From the NCBI GenBank assembly GCA_947458265.1, contig CANGYF010000003.1, positions 264,431 to 328,430 on the forward strand: a DNA stretch of 64,000 bases. Direction: 5' to 3'. The notes beneath the pieces are model-generated. The model had not been told where the DNA came from, did no database searches, and saw nothing but the letters and a program-made list of their open reading frames with translations. This DNA is from Betaproteobacteria bacterium. GTDB taxonomy: Bacteria > Pseudomonadota > Gammaproteobacteria > Burkholderiales > CAIKXV01. Positions 42,741 to 51,413 of the stretch are shown piece after piece; positions within the stretch are counted from its first letter, which is position 1, and every line of letters starts with the position of its first letter. A program made the position numbers and the translations under genes.

Positions 42741-44353
42741 TGCAGGAGGTCCTTGGGTCTGTGGTCGGGGGGTATGCCGTCGTTGGCGCGGATCGCGGTG
42801 GCTTGTGCGTCGATCGCTGCACGGGTGTGCGCATCGAGCCGCGTGAGGTTCTTCAGCTGCAGCGCCATGCGCGTGTTCTTCGACAGGCGCGGCTGGTGGC
42901 GCAGCAGGAAATCCCAGTAGAGGGTGGTGAACGGGCAGGCATCCTCGCCGGTCGATGCGCCCGGATCGAAGCGGCAGCCCTTGCAGTAGTTGCTCATCCG
43001 GTCGATGTAGCGGCCGGTGGCGGCGTAGGGCTTGGAGGCCATCACGCCACCATCGCCGTAGAGCGCCATGCCCAGCGTGTTGGGCAGCTCGACCCATTCG
43101 ACCGCGTCCACGTAGACCGCGAGGTACCAGCGGTGCACCGCCTTCGGATCGACGCCCAGCAGCAGCGCATACAGCCCGGTGACCATCAGCCGCTGGATAT
43201 GGTGGGCGTAGCCGAGTTCGAGCGTCTGCCCGATCGACTCGCGCAGGCAGGCCATCGGCGTGTCGCCGGTCCAGTAGAACGCAGGCAGCGGCTGCCGGGC
43301 GTCGAGCGCGTTCATCTCCAGGTAGCCGGGCATCGCGCGCCAGTAGATCGCGCGCACGTACTCGCGCCAGCCGAGTACCTGGCGGATGAAGCCTTCGACC
43401 GCCGGCAGCGGTGCACTGCCCGCGCGCCAGGCGCGCTCGGCCGCAGCGATCACTTCCCGCGGGTCGAGCAGCTTGAGGTTCAGGGCGGCCGACAGGTGCG
43501 CATGGTAGAGCCACGGCTCGCCGGTCCACATCGCGTCCTGGTGGTCGCCGAACAGCGGCAGCCGCTGCTCGACGAAGGCCGCGAGCGCCAGCAGCGCGTC
43601 GGCGCGGGTGACTGGCCAGGCGAAGCGGGCGAGTGCACCGGGCTGCGCAGGCAGCCGCTGTTCGATGCAGTCGATCACGCCGCGCGTGATCGCATCGGGT
43701 TCGAACAACATGGGCGCCGGTACCCCGCGCGGCCCGGTGGCCGGGAACGACTTGCGGTTCTCGGCATCGAAGTTCCACTGTCCGCCGGCCGGCTGGTCGT
43801 CCTCCATCAGCACCGAATGGCGCACCCGCATCTCGCGGTAGAAGAACTCCATCCGCAGCTGCTTGCGGCCCTTCGCATGCCGTTCGAAGTCTTCCGCGCT
43901 GCACAGGAAATGGCGGTCCTCCAGCAGCGAAGGAGCGCAGGCATGCCCGGCGAACGCTTCGCGCAGCCGGTACTCGCCGGGGGTGACCATGCACACCGAC
44001 TGCGGTGCCAGGGCAGCGACCGCCTGCGCCAGCGCGGCGGGCAGGGAGGTGGCGCAGGCGGAGTCGTCGAGCCGGTTGTACCAGGTGCGCAGCCCGTCGT
44101 CGGCGGCCTGCTGGGCGAAGTGGCGCATCGCGGACAGGAACATGGCGGTGCGCGGCTTCGCGCTCCAGGCCTGGGTCGACTCGTCGATCGCCTCGGCCAT
44201 GAACAGGGCATCCTGCGCCGGATCGAAACCGTCGAACGCCGCCGACCGGCGGTCGAGCTGGTCGCCGAGCACGAACACCAGCCGCCGCACCGGTGGCGAC
44301 GGCGGGCGTTCCGGCAACGCGGGCACGCTGAAGGCGGGCTTGCGGGTGGCCAT
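42737..44353 (-). CDS. FeS-BCP/PhrB-type cryptochrome-photolyase family protein
   Basis: A 538-residue member of the iron-sulfur bacterial cryptochrome/photolyase group, whose characterised members repair (6-4) photoproducts. The N-terminus is the PRRLVFVLGDQLD antenna domain and the C-terminal half is the FAD domain with GWREYVRAIYWRAMPGYLEMN. Four cysteines, Cys369, Cys457, Cys460 and Cys473, have spacings of 88, 3 and 13, identical to Cys350/438/441/454 of Agrobacterium PhrB as I recall them, so the [4Fe-4S] cluster is expected. It overlaps the CPD-type photolyase gene stop by one base and the SDR gene start. Confidence 0.92.
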   Translation of the reverse strand: MATRKPAFSVPALPERPPSPPVRRLVFVLGDQLDRRSAAFDGFDPAQDALFMAEAIDESTQAWSAKPRTAMFLSAMRHFAQQAADDGLRTWYNRLDDSACATSLPAALAQAVAALAPQSVCMVTPGEYRLREAFAGHACAPSLLEDRHFLCSAEDFERHAKGRKQLRMEFFYREMRVRHSVLMEDDQPAGGQWNFDAENRKSFPATGPRGVPAPMLFEPDAITRGVIDCIEQRLPAQPGALARFAWPVTRADALLALAAFVEQRLPLFGDHQDAMWTGEPWLYHAHLSAALNLKLLDPREVIAAAERAWRAGSAPLPAVEGFIRQVLGWREYVRAIYWRAMPGYLEMNALDARQPLPAFYWTGDTPMACLRESIGQTLELGYAHHIQRLMVTGLYALLLGVDPKAVHRWYLAVYVDAVEWVELPNTLGMALYGDGGVMASKPYAATGRYIDRMSNYCKGCRFDPGASTGEDACPFTTLYWDFLLRHQPRLSKNTRMALQLKNLTRLDAHTRAAIDAQATAIRANDGIPPDHRPKDLLQ

Positions 44354-46029
44354 CAGGATGCCGTCCCGGCAGGCCCGCAGGCCGGTGCGTCGACCTCGGC
44401 CCAGAGGCTCTGCTGCCCGGATGCGGCTGCCGCCGTCGCGTCCTTCGAACGCCGGCTCCTGCTGCCCGCTGCTGCGGTCGACGGCCCACCGCGGCGGCTG
44501 CCGGGAGTGGTGGTCGGAGGCAGCCCGCTGCGCCGGCTGCCGTGGCGGCGCTGGATCTCGTCGGCTTCGGTGCGGGCGTCGGGGCGACGCCGGATGGCGG
44601 CGATGCGCTCACGGGCTTCGCGGAAGGCCGTCGCGTGGTCGACCACCGGGGCCGGATAGTCGCGGCCGATGAGGCAGCCGGACTCGCGCTGCACCGACGC
44701 TGGCATCGTGTGCGGCTCGGCCAGGTAGCGCGCAGGCACCCGCGCCAGCGCCGGCAGTTCCGTCCGGATGAAAACCCCCTGCGGGTCGTGGTCGAGCACC
44801 TGCTTCGCCGGCGAGTAGATGCGGATCGTGTTGATGCCGGTGGTGCCCGACTGCATCTGGAACTGGCTGTAGTGGATGCCCGGCTCGAAGTCGAGGAAGG
44901 CGCGTGCCAGGAAGGGCGCGGTATGGCGCCAGTGCAGCCAGAGGTGGTAGGAGGCGAAGGACACCAGCATCGCGCGCATGCGGAAGTTGATCCAGCCGCA
45001 GCGGGCGAGTGCGTGCATGCAGGCGTCGACCATTGGATATCCGGTCTCGCCGTGCTGCCAGGCGAGCAGGCGGGCAGCCGCCTCGCTGCCCGGCAGGATC
45101 GGCGCGGCGTCGCGCAGCGCATCGCAGACGCGCGCGAAGTTCTCGAACTCGATGCGCGGCTCATCCTCGAGCTTCTGCATGAAGTGGCAGTGCCAGCGCA
45201 GCCGCCCCTGGAACGAATGCAGCGACCCTGCCCAGCGTGGGTCGATCGGTTCACCGGCCGCGCGGCGCAGGCGCACGTCCAGCGCGCGCGCCGCGGCGGC
45301 CTGCGCGACCCGGCGCATCGAGATCGAACCCCACGCCAGATGCGGCGACAGGCGCGAGCAGCGTTCGAAGGCGTGCACCGGGCTCGACATGCCGCGCCGG
45401 TAGTCGACGCCGCGCACCGCCAGGAACTGGTCGAGGGTGGCCAGCGCGGCCGGTTCGCCGCCGCGCTGTGCATCGGGGCGGGTCGACCCGGCCAGCCCGA
45501 GTGCGCCCGGTTGCAGGCGTTGGCCGTGGTCCAGCCCGGCCGGACCGGCGAGCCGCCCGGGTACCTCGGCGATCGGCTCGGCCATCCGCTGTGACCAGCG
45601 CCGGGCCCATCCGTCGCGGGTCTTCAGCCGGCGTACCACGCCGGTCTGCGCGATCTCGGTCCAGGCGACGCCGTTCGACCGGCACCAGCGGCCGACCGCG
45701 AGGTCGCGGTCGAAGGTCAGCCGGTTACCGGTCTCCTCGTGGCTCCACAGGGTGTCGAAGCCGGTGGCCCGGCGCAGGGCGTCGAGCACCTGCGGCAGTT
45801 CGCCGATACGCAGCGTGAGTGCGATGCCGCGCCGGCGCAGCCCGTCGTCGAGCGCGGCCAGGCATTCGTCGATGAAACGCAACTGCGCTGGATCGAACTC
45901 CGGCGAGTGCAGCAGCGCGGGTTCGTGCACGTACAGCGCGATCACCGGCCCGCGCGCCGCGGCCAGTGCCAGCGGCCGATGGTCGTCGATGCGCAGGTCG
46001 CGCTTGAACCATACAACGGAAGGGGCCAC
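44353..46029 (-). CDS. Deoxyribodipyrimidine photolyase (FAD-dependent)
   Basis: A 558-residue class I-type photolyase. The antenna domain starts MAPSVVWFKRDLRIDDHRPL; the FAD domain shows LSPHLAWGSISMRR, FQGRLRWHCHFMQKLEDEP, WQHGETGYPMVDACMHAL, WINFRMRAMLVSFASYHLW and LDFEPGIHYSQFQMQSGTTG. It uses light to split pyrimidine dimers. The last about 70 residues are a low-complexity Arg/Ser/Gly tail not typical of the family. It is the first gene of the minus-strand operon, overlapping the FeS-BCP gene by one base (TGATG), and is divergent from the cupin gene. Confidence 0.93.
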   Translation of the reverse strand: MAPSVVWFKRDLRIDDHRPLALAAARGPVIALYVHEPALLHSPEFDPAQLRFIDECLAALDDGLRRRGIALTLRIGELPQVLDALRRATGFDTLWSHEETGNRLTFDRDLAVGRWCRSNGVAWTEIAQTGVVRRLKTRDGWARRWSQRMAEPIAEVPGRLAGPAGLDHGQRLQPGALGLAGSTRPDAQRGGEPAALATLDQFLAVRGVDYRRGMSSPVHAFERCSRLSPHLAWGSISMRRVAQAAAARALDVRLRRAAGEPIDPRWAGSLHSFQGRLRWHCHFMQKLEDEPRIEFENFARVCDALRDAAPILPGSEAAARLLAWQHGETGYPMVDACMHALARCGWINFRMRAMLVSFASYHLWLHWRHTAPFLARAFLDFEPGIHYSQFQMQSGTTGINTIRIYSPAKQVLDHDPQGVFIRTELPALARVPARYLAEPHTMPASVQRESGCLIGRDYPAPVVDHATAFREARERIAAIRRRPDARTEADEIQRRHGSRRSGLPPTTTPGSRRGGPSTAAAGSRSRRSKDATAAAASGQQSLWAEVDAPACGPAGTAS

Positions 46030-46189
46030 GGGCCGCTCGGCTCGGATCGGGTCGGGAGGGGGCCGAGTCTATGCGTGCGCCGCACGGTCAGGCCTGCGCA
46101 GGTGCGTTGTCCGGGGGGCGGTGGCGCGCGTCGCGGCCCGAGTCGCGCTACCCTCCGGGTCCGTCCAATCCCTGCCGAGGAGCCCTGCC

Positions 46190-46735
46190 GTGCACAAACC
46201 GATCCGCCGTATCGTCACCGGACACGACGCGAAAGGCGTCGCCGTCGTCATCGAGGACCGCGACGCACCGAACGTGCGTACCGTCGAACTGCGCGGCGGC
46301 CTGACCATGAGCGAGCTGTGGGTGAGCGACCGTTCGCCGATGGCCATCGATGCGCCGGATGCGACCGCGTCGGTCAAGACCCTGCAGCCGCCGGCCGGCG
46401 GCAACGTGTTCCGCGTGGTGCGCTTCCCGCCGGAGAAGACCTTCATCCACAACCTGACCGGTGAGAAGGCACGCGCCGCGTTCGGCGCGGTCGGTTCGGC
46501 CGAGGCCTCGCAGCATAGCGAGAACGTGCGCCATCCGCTGATGCACAAGACCAAGACCGTCGACTACGGCCTGGTTCTGGAAGGCGAGATCTGGCTCGTG
46601 CTGGACGACTCCGAGGTGCTGTGCCGGCAGGGCGACGTGATCATCCAGCGCGGGACCAACCATGCCTGGAGCAACCGTTCCGACAACGACTGCGCGGTCG
46701 CCTTCATCCTGATCGACGGCGAGCACGACAAGTAA
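46190..46735 (+). CDS. Cupin domain protein
   Basis: A 181-residue protein starting at GTG with GAGGAG upstream. The central part (KTVDYGLVLEGEIWLVLDDS and LCRQGDVIIQRGTNHAWSNR) is a cupin-2 barrel with conserved Tyr/Glu and His residues. The N-terminal half (HKPIRRIVTGHDAKGVAVVI) is also beta-rich. Cupins are often oxygenases, epimerases or ligand sensors; no substrate is apparent. It is divergent from the photolyase operon and convergent with the ppx gene at a 15-base gap containing the palindrome GGGCGCCC. Confidence 0.85.
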   Translation: MHKPIRRIVTGHDAKGVAVVIEDRDAPNVRTVELRGGLTMSELWVSDRSPMAIDAPDATASVKTLQPPAGGNVFRVVRFPPEKTFIHNLTGEKARAAFGAVGSAEASQHSENVRHPLMHKTKTVDYGLVLEGEIWLVLDDSEVLCRQGDVIIQRGTNHAWSNRSDNDCAVAFILIDGEHDK

Positions 46736-46750
46736 CGATCGGGCGCCCGG

Positions 46751-48265
46751 TCAGGCGACTTCCAGCAGTTCCTGCATCGGGCGCACCTCTAGCGTGATGC
46801 CTACCCTGCGCCACTGCGCGATCTCCTCGCGCAGCAGCGCGGCGGTCAACGGGTTCGCCGCGAGCCACTGCGGCTCCAGCTTCAGCCGGTACTCGCCGCG
46901 CTGCACGCGCGCCTCGATGGCCGGCAGTACGATGTCGGTGCGCGACCGGTGGAACATCGCAGCCAGGCGCAGCGCCATGGTCGAGGCGATGTCGGCTGGG
47001 GCCTCCAGCATGCCCTGCATCTTGTCGAGCGAGCCACGGTGGGCCAGCACGAGGGTGGCCAGGCGTGCCTGTTCGCTGCGCGAGAAGCCGGGCATGTCGG
47101 CATTGCGGACGATGTAGGCGGTGTGCTTGTGGTAGCCGGAGTGGGCGACCGTGATGCCGATCTCGTGCAGCCGCGCCGCCCAGTCCAGCAGCAGGCCAGC
47201 TCCGGCGGCCACGGCCGGCTCATCGGCCAGCAGGTCCTGCAGCAGCGAATGCGCGAGCGTGCCGACCCGCCGCGCCTGGGCCGCGTCGACGTGGTAGCGA
47301 TGCATGAACTGCTCGACGGTGAGGTCGCGCATGTCGTGATGGTGGAAGCGACCAAGCATGTCGTAGAGAATGCCCTGGCGCATCGCGCCGGTGGCCATCG
47401 CCATGTGCGGCACTTCCAGCGCCTCGAACACCGCCAGCATGATCGACAGCCCGCCGGGCAGCACCGGTACCCGGTCGGCACGCAGACCGGCGAGCGCCAG
47501 TGCGTCGAGCCTGTCCATCGTACCGATGCGGATCATGTGCGCCTTCAGCCTCTGCAGGCCCTCGAGGGTGATGCCGTTGTCGGTGTAGCCGTTGAATTCG
47601 AGCAGGTCGCCGAGCGCGCGTGCCGTGCCGGAGGATCCGATCGCACGCGTCCATTCGCCATGGCGGAATGCCCTGCGGATGGTCTCGAGCTCGGTGCCGG
47701 CGGCGGTCTCGGCCGCGCGGAAGTTCGCCTTGGTCAGCCGGCCGTCGGCGAAGTGCCGCATCGAATAGCTGACGCAGCCCATATACAGGCTCTCCAGCTT
47801 GAGCGGTTCCAGCCCGGCCCCGATAATGCATTCGGTCGAGCCGCCGCCGATGTCCACTACCAGCCGCGGCGCTGGCGAGGGTGGCAGGCCGTGGGCCACG
47901 CCGAGGTAGATCAGCCGTGCTTCCTCGCGACCGGCGACCACCTCGATCGGGAAGCCCAGCGCGGCCTCGGCCTTGGCCAGGAATTCTTTCGCGTTCTTCG
48001 CCACGCGCAGCGTGTTGGTGCCCACCGCGCGCACCGATTCCAGCGGCATTCCGCGCAGCCGTTCGCCGAACTGACGCAGGGCATTCAGCCCACGTTGCTG
48101 GGCGGCTTCGTCCAGGCGCTTGTCGGCGCCCAGGCCGGCGCCGATGCGTACCGGCTCGCGCAGGGAGTCGAGCGGATAGACCTGCTCGCCCACGACCCGG
48201 GCGACCTGCAGGTGGAAGCTGTTGGAGCCGAGGTCTACGGCCGCCAGGGTGGACAGCTGCGTCAT
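46751..48265 (-). CDS. ppx: Exopolyphosphatase/guanosine pentaphosphatase (Ppx/GppA)
   Basis: A 504-residue enzyme. The ASKHA-fold ATPase core has AAVDLGSNSFHLQVARV, GTNTLRVAKNAKEFLAKAEA, LVVDIGGGSTECIIGAG and AIGSSGTARALGDL; a C-terminal HD-like domain follows (LLLDWAARLHEIGITVAHSG). It cleaves polyphosphate or pppGpp. The chromosomal neighbourhood of phoU, 46 bases upstream and on the same strand, fits phosphate homeostasis. Confidence 0.93.
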   Translation of the reverse strand: MTQLSTLAAVDLGSNSFHLQVARVVGEQVYPLDSLREPVRIGAGLGADKRLDEAAQQRGLNALRQFGERLRGMPLESVRAVGTNTLRVAKNAKEFLAKAEAALGFPIEVVAGREEARLIYLGVAHGLPPSPAPRLVVDIGGGSTECIIGAGLEPLKLESLYMGCVSYSMRHFADGRLTKANFRAAETAAGTELETIRRAFRHGEWTRAIGSSGTARALGDLLEFNGYTDNGITLEGLQRLKAHMIRIGTMDRLDALALAGLRADRVPVLPGGLSIMLAVFEALEVPHMAMATGAMRQGILYDMLGRFHHHDMRDLTVEQFMHRYHVDAAQARRVGTLAHSLLQDLLADEPAVAAGAGLLLDWAARLHEIGITVAHSGYHKHTAYIVRNADMPGFSRSEQARLATLVLAHRGSLDKMQGMLEAPADIASTMALRLAAMFHRSRTDIVLPAIEARVQRGEYRLKLEPQWLAANPLTAALLREEIAQWRRVGITLEVRPMQELLEVA

Positions 48266-48311
48266 CGCGCGGGTATCTCCCCACGCATGCGCATCGGGCG
48301 CCGGTTGCCGA

Positions 48312-49013
48312 TCATTGCTCCACTTCGCGCTCGAGCTGTTCGGCGCTGACATGCCGCACGTCCTTGCCCTTGATCAGGTACACGACGTACTCCGACATGT
48401 TCTTCGCATGGTCGCCGATGCGCTCGATCGCCTTGGCCACCCAGAGGATCTCGAGCGACGACGAGATGGTGCGCGGGTCTTCCATCATGAAGGTGATCAG
48501 CTTGCGCACGATGGTCTTGAACTCGTCATCGACCTGCTCGTCCAGGCGCACGACTTTGGCCGGTACGGCGATGTCCAGTCGGGCAAACGCATCGAGCGAC
48601 TGGCGCAGCATGTCGACCGCGATCTCCGCCACGTGCTTGATGTCGCGGTAGCGAGGGATCTGCAGCGAGTCGCGCTCGTGCAGGTTCTTCGCCATGCGCG
48701 CGATCTTCGCCGCCTCGTCGCCGATGCGCTCGAGGTCGGTGATGGTCTTGATGACCGTGAGGATCATGCGCAGGTCGATCGCCGTCGGCTGGCGGCGCGC
48801 GATGATGTGGCTGCACTGCTCGTCGATCTCGATCTCGAGCGCGTTGACCCGGTGGTCGGCTTCGATGATCTGGTCGCACCGCTCGATGTTGCCGGTGGAC
48901 AGCACTTCGATCGCGCTGGTGATCTGCTGCTCGACGATGCCGCCCATCTGAAGTACCCGGGCGCGCACGGCTTCGAGTTCCGCATCGAACTGCTTGGCGA
49001 TGTGCTGGTTCAT
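48312..49013 (-). CDS. phoU: Phosphate-specific transport system accessory protein PhoU
   Basis: A 233-residue protein made of two PhoU three-helix bundles: KQFDAELEAVRARVLQMGGI to EQCSHIIARRQPTAIDLRMI with ERIGDEAAKIARMA, and the second with DDEFKTIVRKLITFMMEDPR and AIERIGDHAKNMSEYVVYLI. The repeated ERIGD(E/H)A metal/phosphate motif is the family signature. It signals phosphate status between PstSCAB and PhoR. Genes for the Pst transporter are not in the window; ppx lies right after it. Confidence 0.95.
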   Translation of the reverse strand: MNQHIAKQFDAELEAVRARVLQMGGIVEQQITSAIEVLSTGNIERCDQIIEADHRVNALEIEIDEQCSHIIARRQPTAIDLRMILTVIKTITDLERIGDEAAKIARMAKNLHERDSLQIPRYRDIKHVAEIAVDMLRQSLDAFARLDIAVPAKVVRLDEQVDDEFKTIVRKLITFMMEDPRTISSSLEILWVAKAIERIGDHAKNMSEYVVYLIKGKDVRHVSAEQLEREVEQ

Positions 49014-49107
49014 GGCGGTGTCCCGAATACGAAATGCAGGTGACCGGACAGGATAGCCGCCCAATGTGACAGGCACATGGCGGCCTGGCCGGTGCGGGAT
49101 CGCACGG

Positions 49108-49770
49108 TCAGCGTACCAGCGTGCGTACGCCAGCGGCCGAGGCGACGAGTGCGATGTCGGCCGGGCGGCGGGCAAACAGCCCGTTGCAGACCACGCCGGC
49201 GATCTGGTTCAGTTCGGATTCGAGTGCGGCCGGGTCGTGCATCTTCAGTCCCGGCACGTCCAGGATCAGGTTTCCGTTGTCGGTGGTGAAGCCGCTGCGC
49301 AGCGTCGGCTGACCGCCCATGCGCGCGACCTGCCGGCCGACATGGCTGCGTGCCAGCGGCAGCACCTCGATCGGCAGCGGGAAGCGTCCGAGCGTGTCGA
49401 CCAGTTTCTTCTCGTCGACGATGCAGACGAAGCGGGTGGCGACCGCAGCGACGATCTTCTCCCGGGTGAGCGCACCGCCGCCGCCCTTGATCATCCGCAG
49501 CTGGTTGTCTATCTCGTCTGCGCCGTCGATGTAGACGGCGACCTGGTCGACGCTGTTCAGGTCGATTACCCGGATCCCGGCGGCCCGGAGCTTCGCGCTG
49601 CTGCCCTCGGAGCTGGACACCGCGCCTTCGATGCGGTCTTTCATCGCCGCGAGCTCGGCGATGAAGAAATCGACGGTCGAGCCGGTGCCCACGCCGATCA
49701 CCGCGTCCTCCGGTACGTGCGCCATCGCGGCCTTGGCGGCGATGCGCTTGAGTTCGTCCTGCGTAGCCAT
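49108..49770 (-). CDS. rpiA: Ribose-5-phosphate isomerase A
   Basis: A 220-residue enzyme of the pentose phosphate pathway that interconverts ribose 5-phosphate and ribulose 5-phosphate. Motifs are [14 protein letters not shown] (phosphate loop), YIDGADEID (substrate/active site Asp), [12 protein letters not shown] (catalytic Glu and Lys) and [13 protein letters not shown]. Length and order are standard. It is divergent from ilvA with about 120 bases between. Confidence 0.97.
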   Translation of the reverse strand: MATQDELKRIAAKAAMAHVPEDAVIGVGTGSTVDFFIAELAAMKDRIEGAVSSSEGSSAKLRAAGIRVIDLNSVDQVAVYIDGADEIDNQLRMIKGGGGALTREKIVAAVATRFVCIVDEKKLVDTLGRFPLPIEVLPLARSHVGRQVARMGGQPTLRSGFTTDNGNLILDVPGLKMHDPAALESELNQIAGVVCNGLFARRPADIALVASAAGVRTLVR

Positions 49771-49889
49771 GAGATGATTATTGCAGGATCACGCACCGGA
49801 TGCACCCGGATCGGCCTCGTGCCCCCTCCGGGGGACCGTCGCCCGGCCTGCCTGACCCGTGCCCGCCACCCCCATCAGCGCTGGAAGCC

Positions 49890-51413
49890 ATGCCCACGGA
49901 ATACCTCGAACGCATCCTCAAGGCCCGCGTCTACGACGTCGCGATCGAGACCCCGCTCGACCTTGCCCCGTCGCTGTCGGCTCGCGTCGGCAATTCCGTG
50001 CTCCTCAAGCGCGAGGACATGCAGCCGGTCTTCTCGTTCAAGCTGCGCGGCGCTTACAACAAGATGGTCCATCTGCCGGCCGATGCACTGCGCCGCGGCG
50101 TGATTGCCGCCTCGGCGGGCAACCATGCACAGGGCGTGGCGCTGTCGGCGCAGAAGCTCGGCTGCAAGGCGATGATCGTGATGCCGGTCACCACGCCGCA
50201 GATCAAGGTGCAGGCGGTGGCAGGACGCGGCGCCGAGGTGGTGCTGGCCGGCGACACCTACGACGAGGCCCATGCGCATGCCCTGGCGCTGATGAAGCGC
50301 CACCGGCTGACCTTCGTCCATCCGTATGACGATCCTGACGTGATCGCCGGGCAGGGCACGATCGGCATGGAGATCCTGCGCGAGCATCCCGGGCCGATCG
50401 ACGCCATCTTCGTCGCCATCGGCGGCGGTGGGCTGATCTCCGGCATCGGTGCCTATGTGAAGCGGTTGCGGCCGGAGATCCGGCTGATCGGCGTCGAGCC
50501 TGTCGACTCGGACGCCATGTACCAGTCGCTGCAGGCGGGACGCCGGGTGAAGCTGGACCAGGTCGGGCTGTTCGCCGACGGCGTCGCGGTCAAGCAGGTC
50601 GGGGAAGAGACGTTCCGGCTGTGCCAGGTGCTGGTGGACGAGATCGTGCGCGTGGACACCGACGAGATCTGCGCCGCGATCAAGGATGTGTTCGAGGACA
50701 CGCGGTCGATCCTGGAGCCGGCCGGCGCGCTGGCGATCGCCGGCCTGAAGGCCTGGACCAAGCGCGAGAAGGTGCGTGGCAGGACCCTGGTGGCGATCGC
50801 CTGCGGGGCCAACATGAACTTCGACCGCCTGCGCTTCGTCGCCGAACGGGCCGAGATCGGCGAATCGCGCGAGGCCATCCTGGCGGTGACCATCCCGGAG
50901 CGGCCGGGCAGCTTCAAGGCGTTCTGCACGCTGCTCGGCCCGCGCAGCGTCACCGAGTTCAACTACCGCTATGCCGACGCGGGGCAGGCGCAGGTGTTCG
51001 TCGGCATCGAGGTGAAGAGCCGGCGCGAGACGGCGGACCTGGTGAAGACGCTGAAGAAGGCTGGCCTGGCGGCGCAGGACCTGACCGATAACGAGATGGC
51101 CAAGCTGCATGTGCGCCACCTGGTCGGTGGCCGCGCGCCGTCGATCGACGACGAGATCGTCTACCGCTTCGAGTTCCCCGAGCGCCCGGGCGCGCTGATG
51201 CGCTTCCTTGAGGCGATGAGCGGTGGCTGGAACATCAGCCTGTTCCACTACCGTAACCACGGCGCCGACTATGGACGGGTGCTGGTCGGCATGCAGGTGC
51301 CGGCGAAGGACGCGGCGCGCTTCCGCCGTTTCCTGGCGGAACTCGGCTACCGCTACCAGGACGAGTCGTCGAACCCGGCCTATCGCCTGTTCCTTGGTCC
51401 ATCGAAATGCTGA
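49890..51413 (+). CDS. ilvA: Threonine ammonia-lyase, biosynthetic
   Basis: A 507-residue PLP enzyme that makes 2-oxobutyrate from threonine, the first step to isoleucine. The PLP lysine is Lys51 in PVFSFKLRGAYN, followed by ASAGNHAQG and GGGGLISG phosphate loops. The C-terminal about 170 residues carry two ACT-like regulatory units (AVTIPERPGSFKAFCTLLG and EFPERPGALMRFLEAMSGG), as expected for isoleucine-feedback inhibited IlvA. The start at 49890 gives the normal length; an upstream extension is not conserved-looking. Stop overlaps the lytic transglycosylase start. Confidence 0.95.
   Translation: MPTEYLERILKARVYDVAIETPLDLAPSLSARVGNSVLLKREDMQPVFSFKLRGAYNKMVHLPADALRRGVIAASAGNHAQGVALSAQKLGCKAMIVMPVTTPQIKVQAVAGRGAEVVLAGDTYDEAHAHALALMKRHRLTFVHPYDDPDVIAGQGTIGMEILREHPGPIDAIFVAIGGGGLISGIGAYVKRLRPEIRLIGVEPVDSDAMYQSLQAGRRVKLDQVGLFADGVAVKQVGEETFRLCQVLVDEIVRVDTDEICAAIKDVFEDTRSILEPAGALAIAGLKAWTKREKVRGRTLVAIACGANMNFDRLRFVAERAEIGESREAILAVTIPERPGSFKAFCTLLGPRSVTEFNYRYADAGQAQVFVGIEVKSRRETADLVKTLKKAGLAAQDLTDNEMAKLHVRHLVGGRAPSIDDEIVYRFEFPERPGALMRFLEAMSGGWNISLFHYRNHGADYGRVLVGMQVPAKDAARFRRFLAELGYRYQDESSNPAYRLFLGPSKC

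Noticed and set aside
41991..45473. A single reading frame of more than 1100 codons on the minus strand across the photolyase genes
   Set aside because: The frame has strange composition (Arg/Ala/Gly rich) outside the SDR part and is the out-of-frame shadow of the two photolyase genes in high-GC DNA.
46736..46750. Palindrome GGGCGCCC between the cupin and ppx genes as terminator
   Set aside because: Only eight bases, no loop and no U-run; too small to support the claim.
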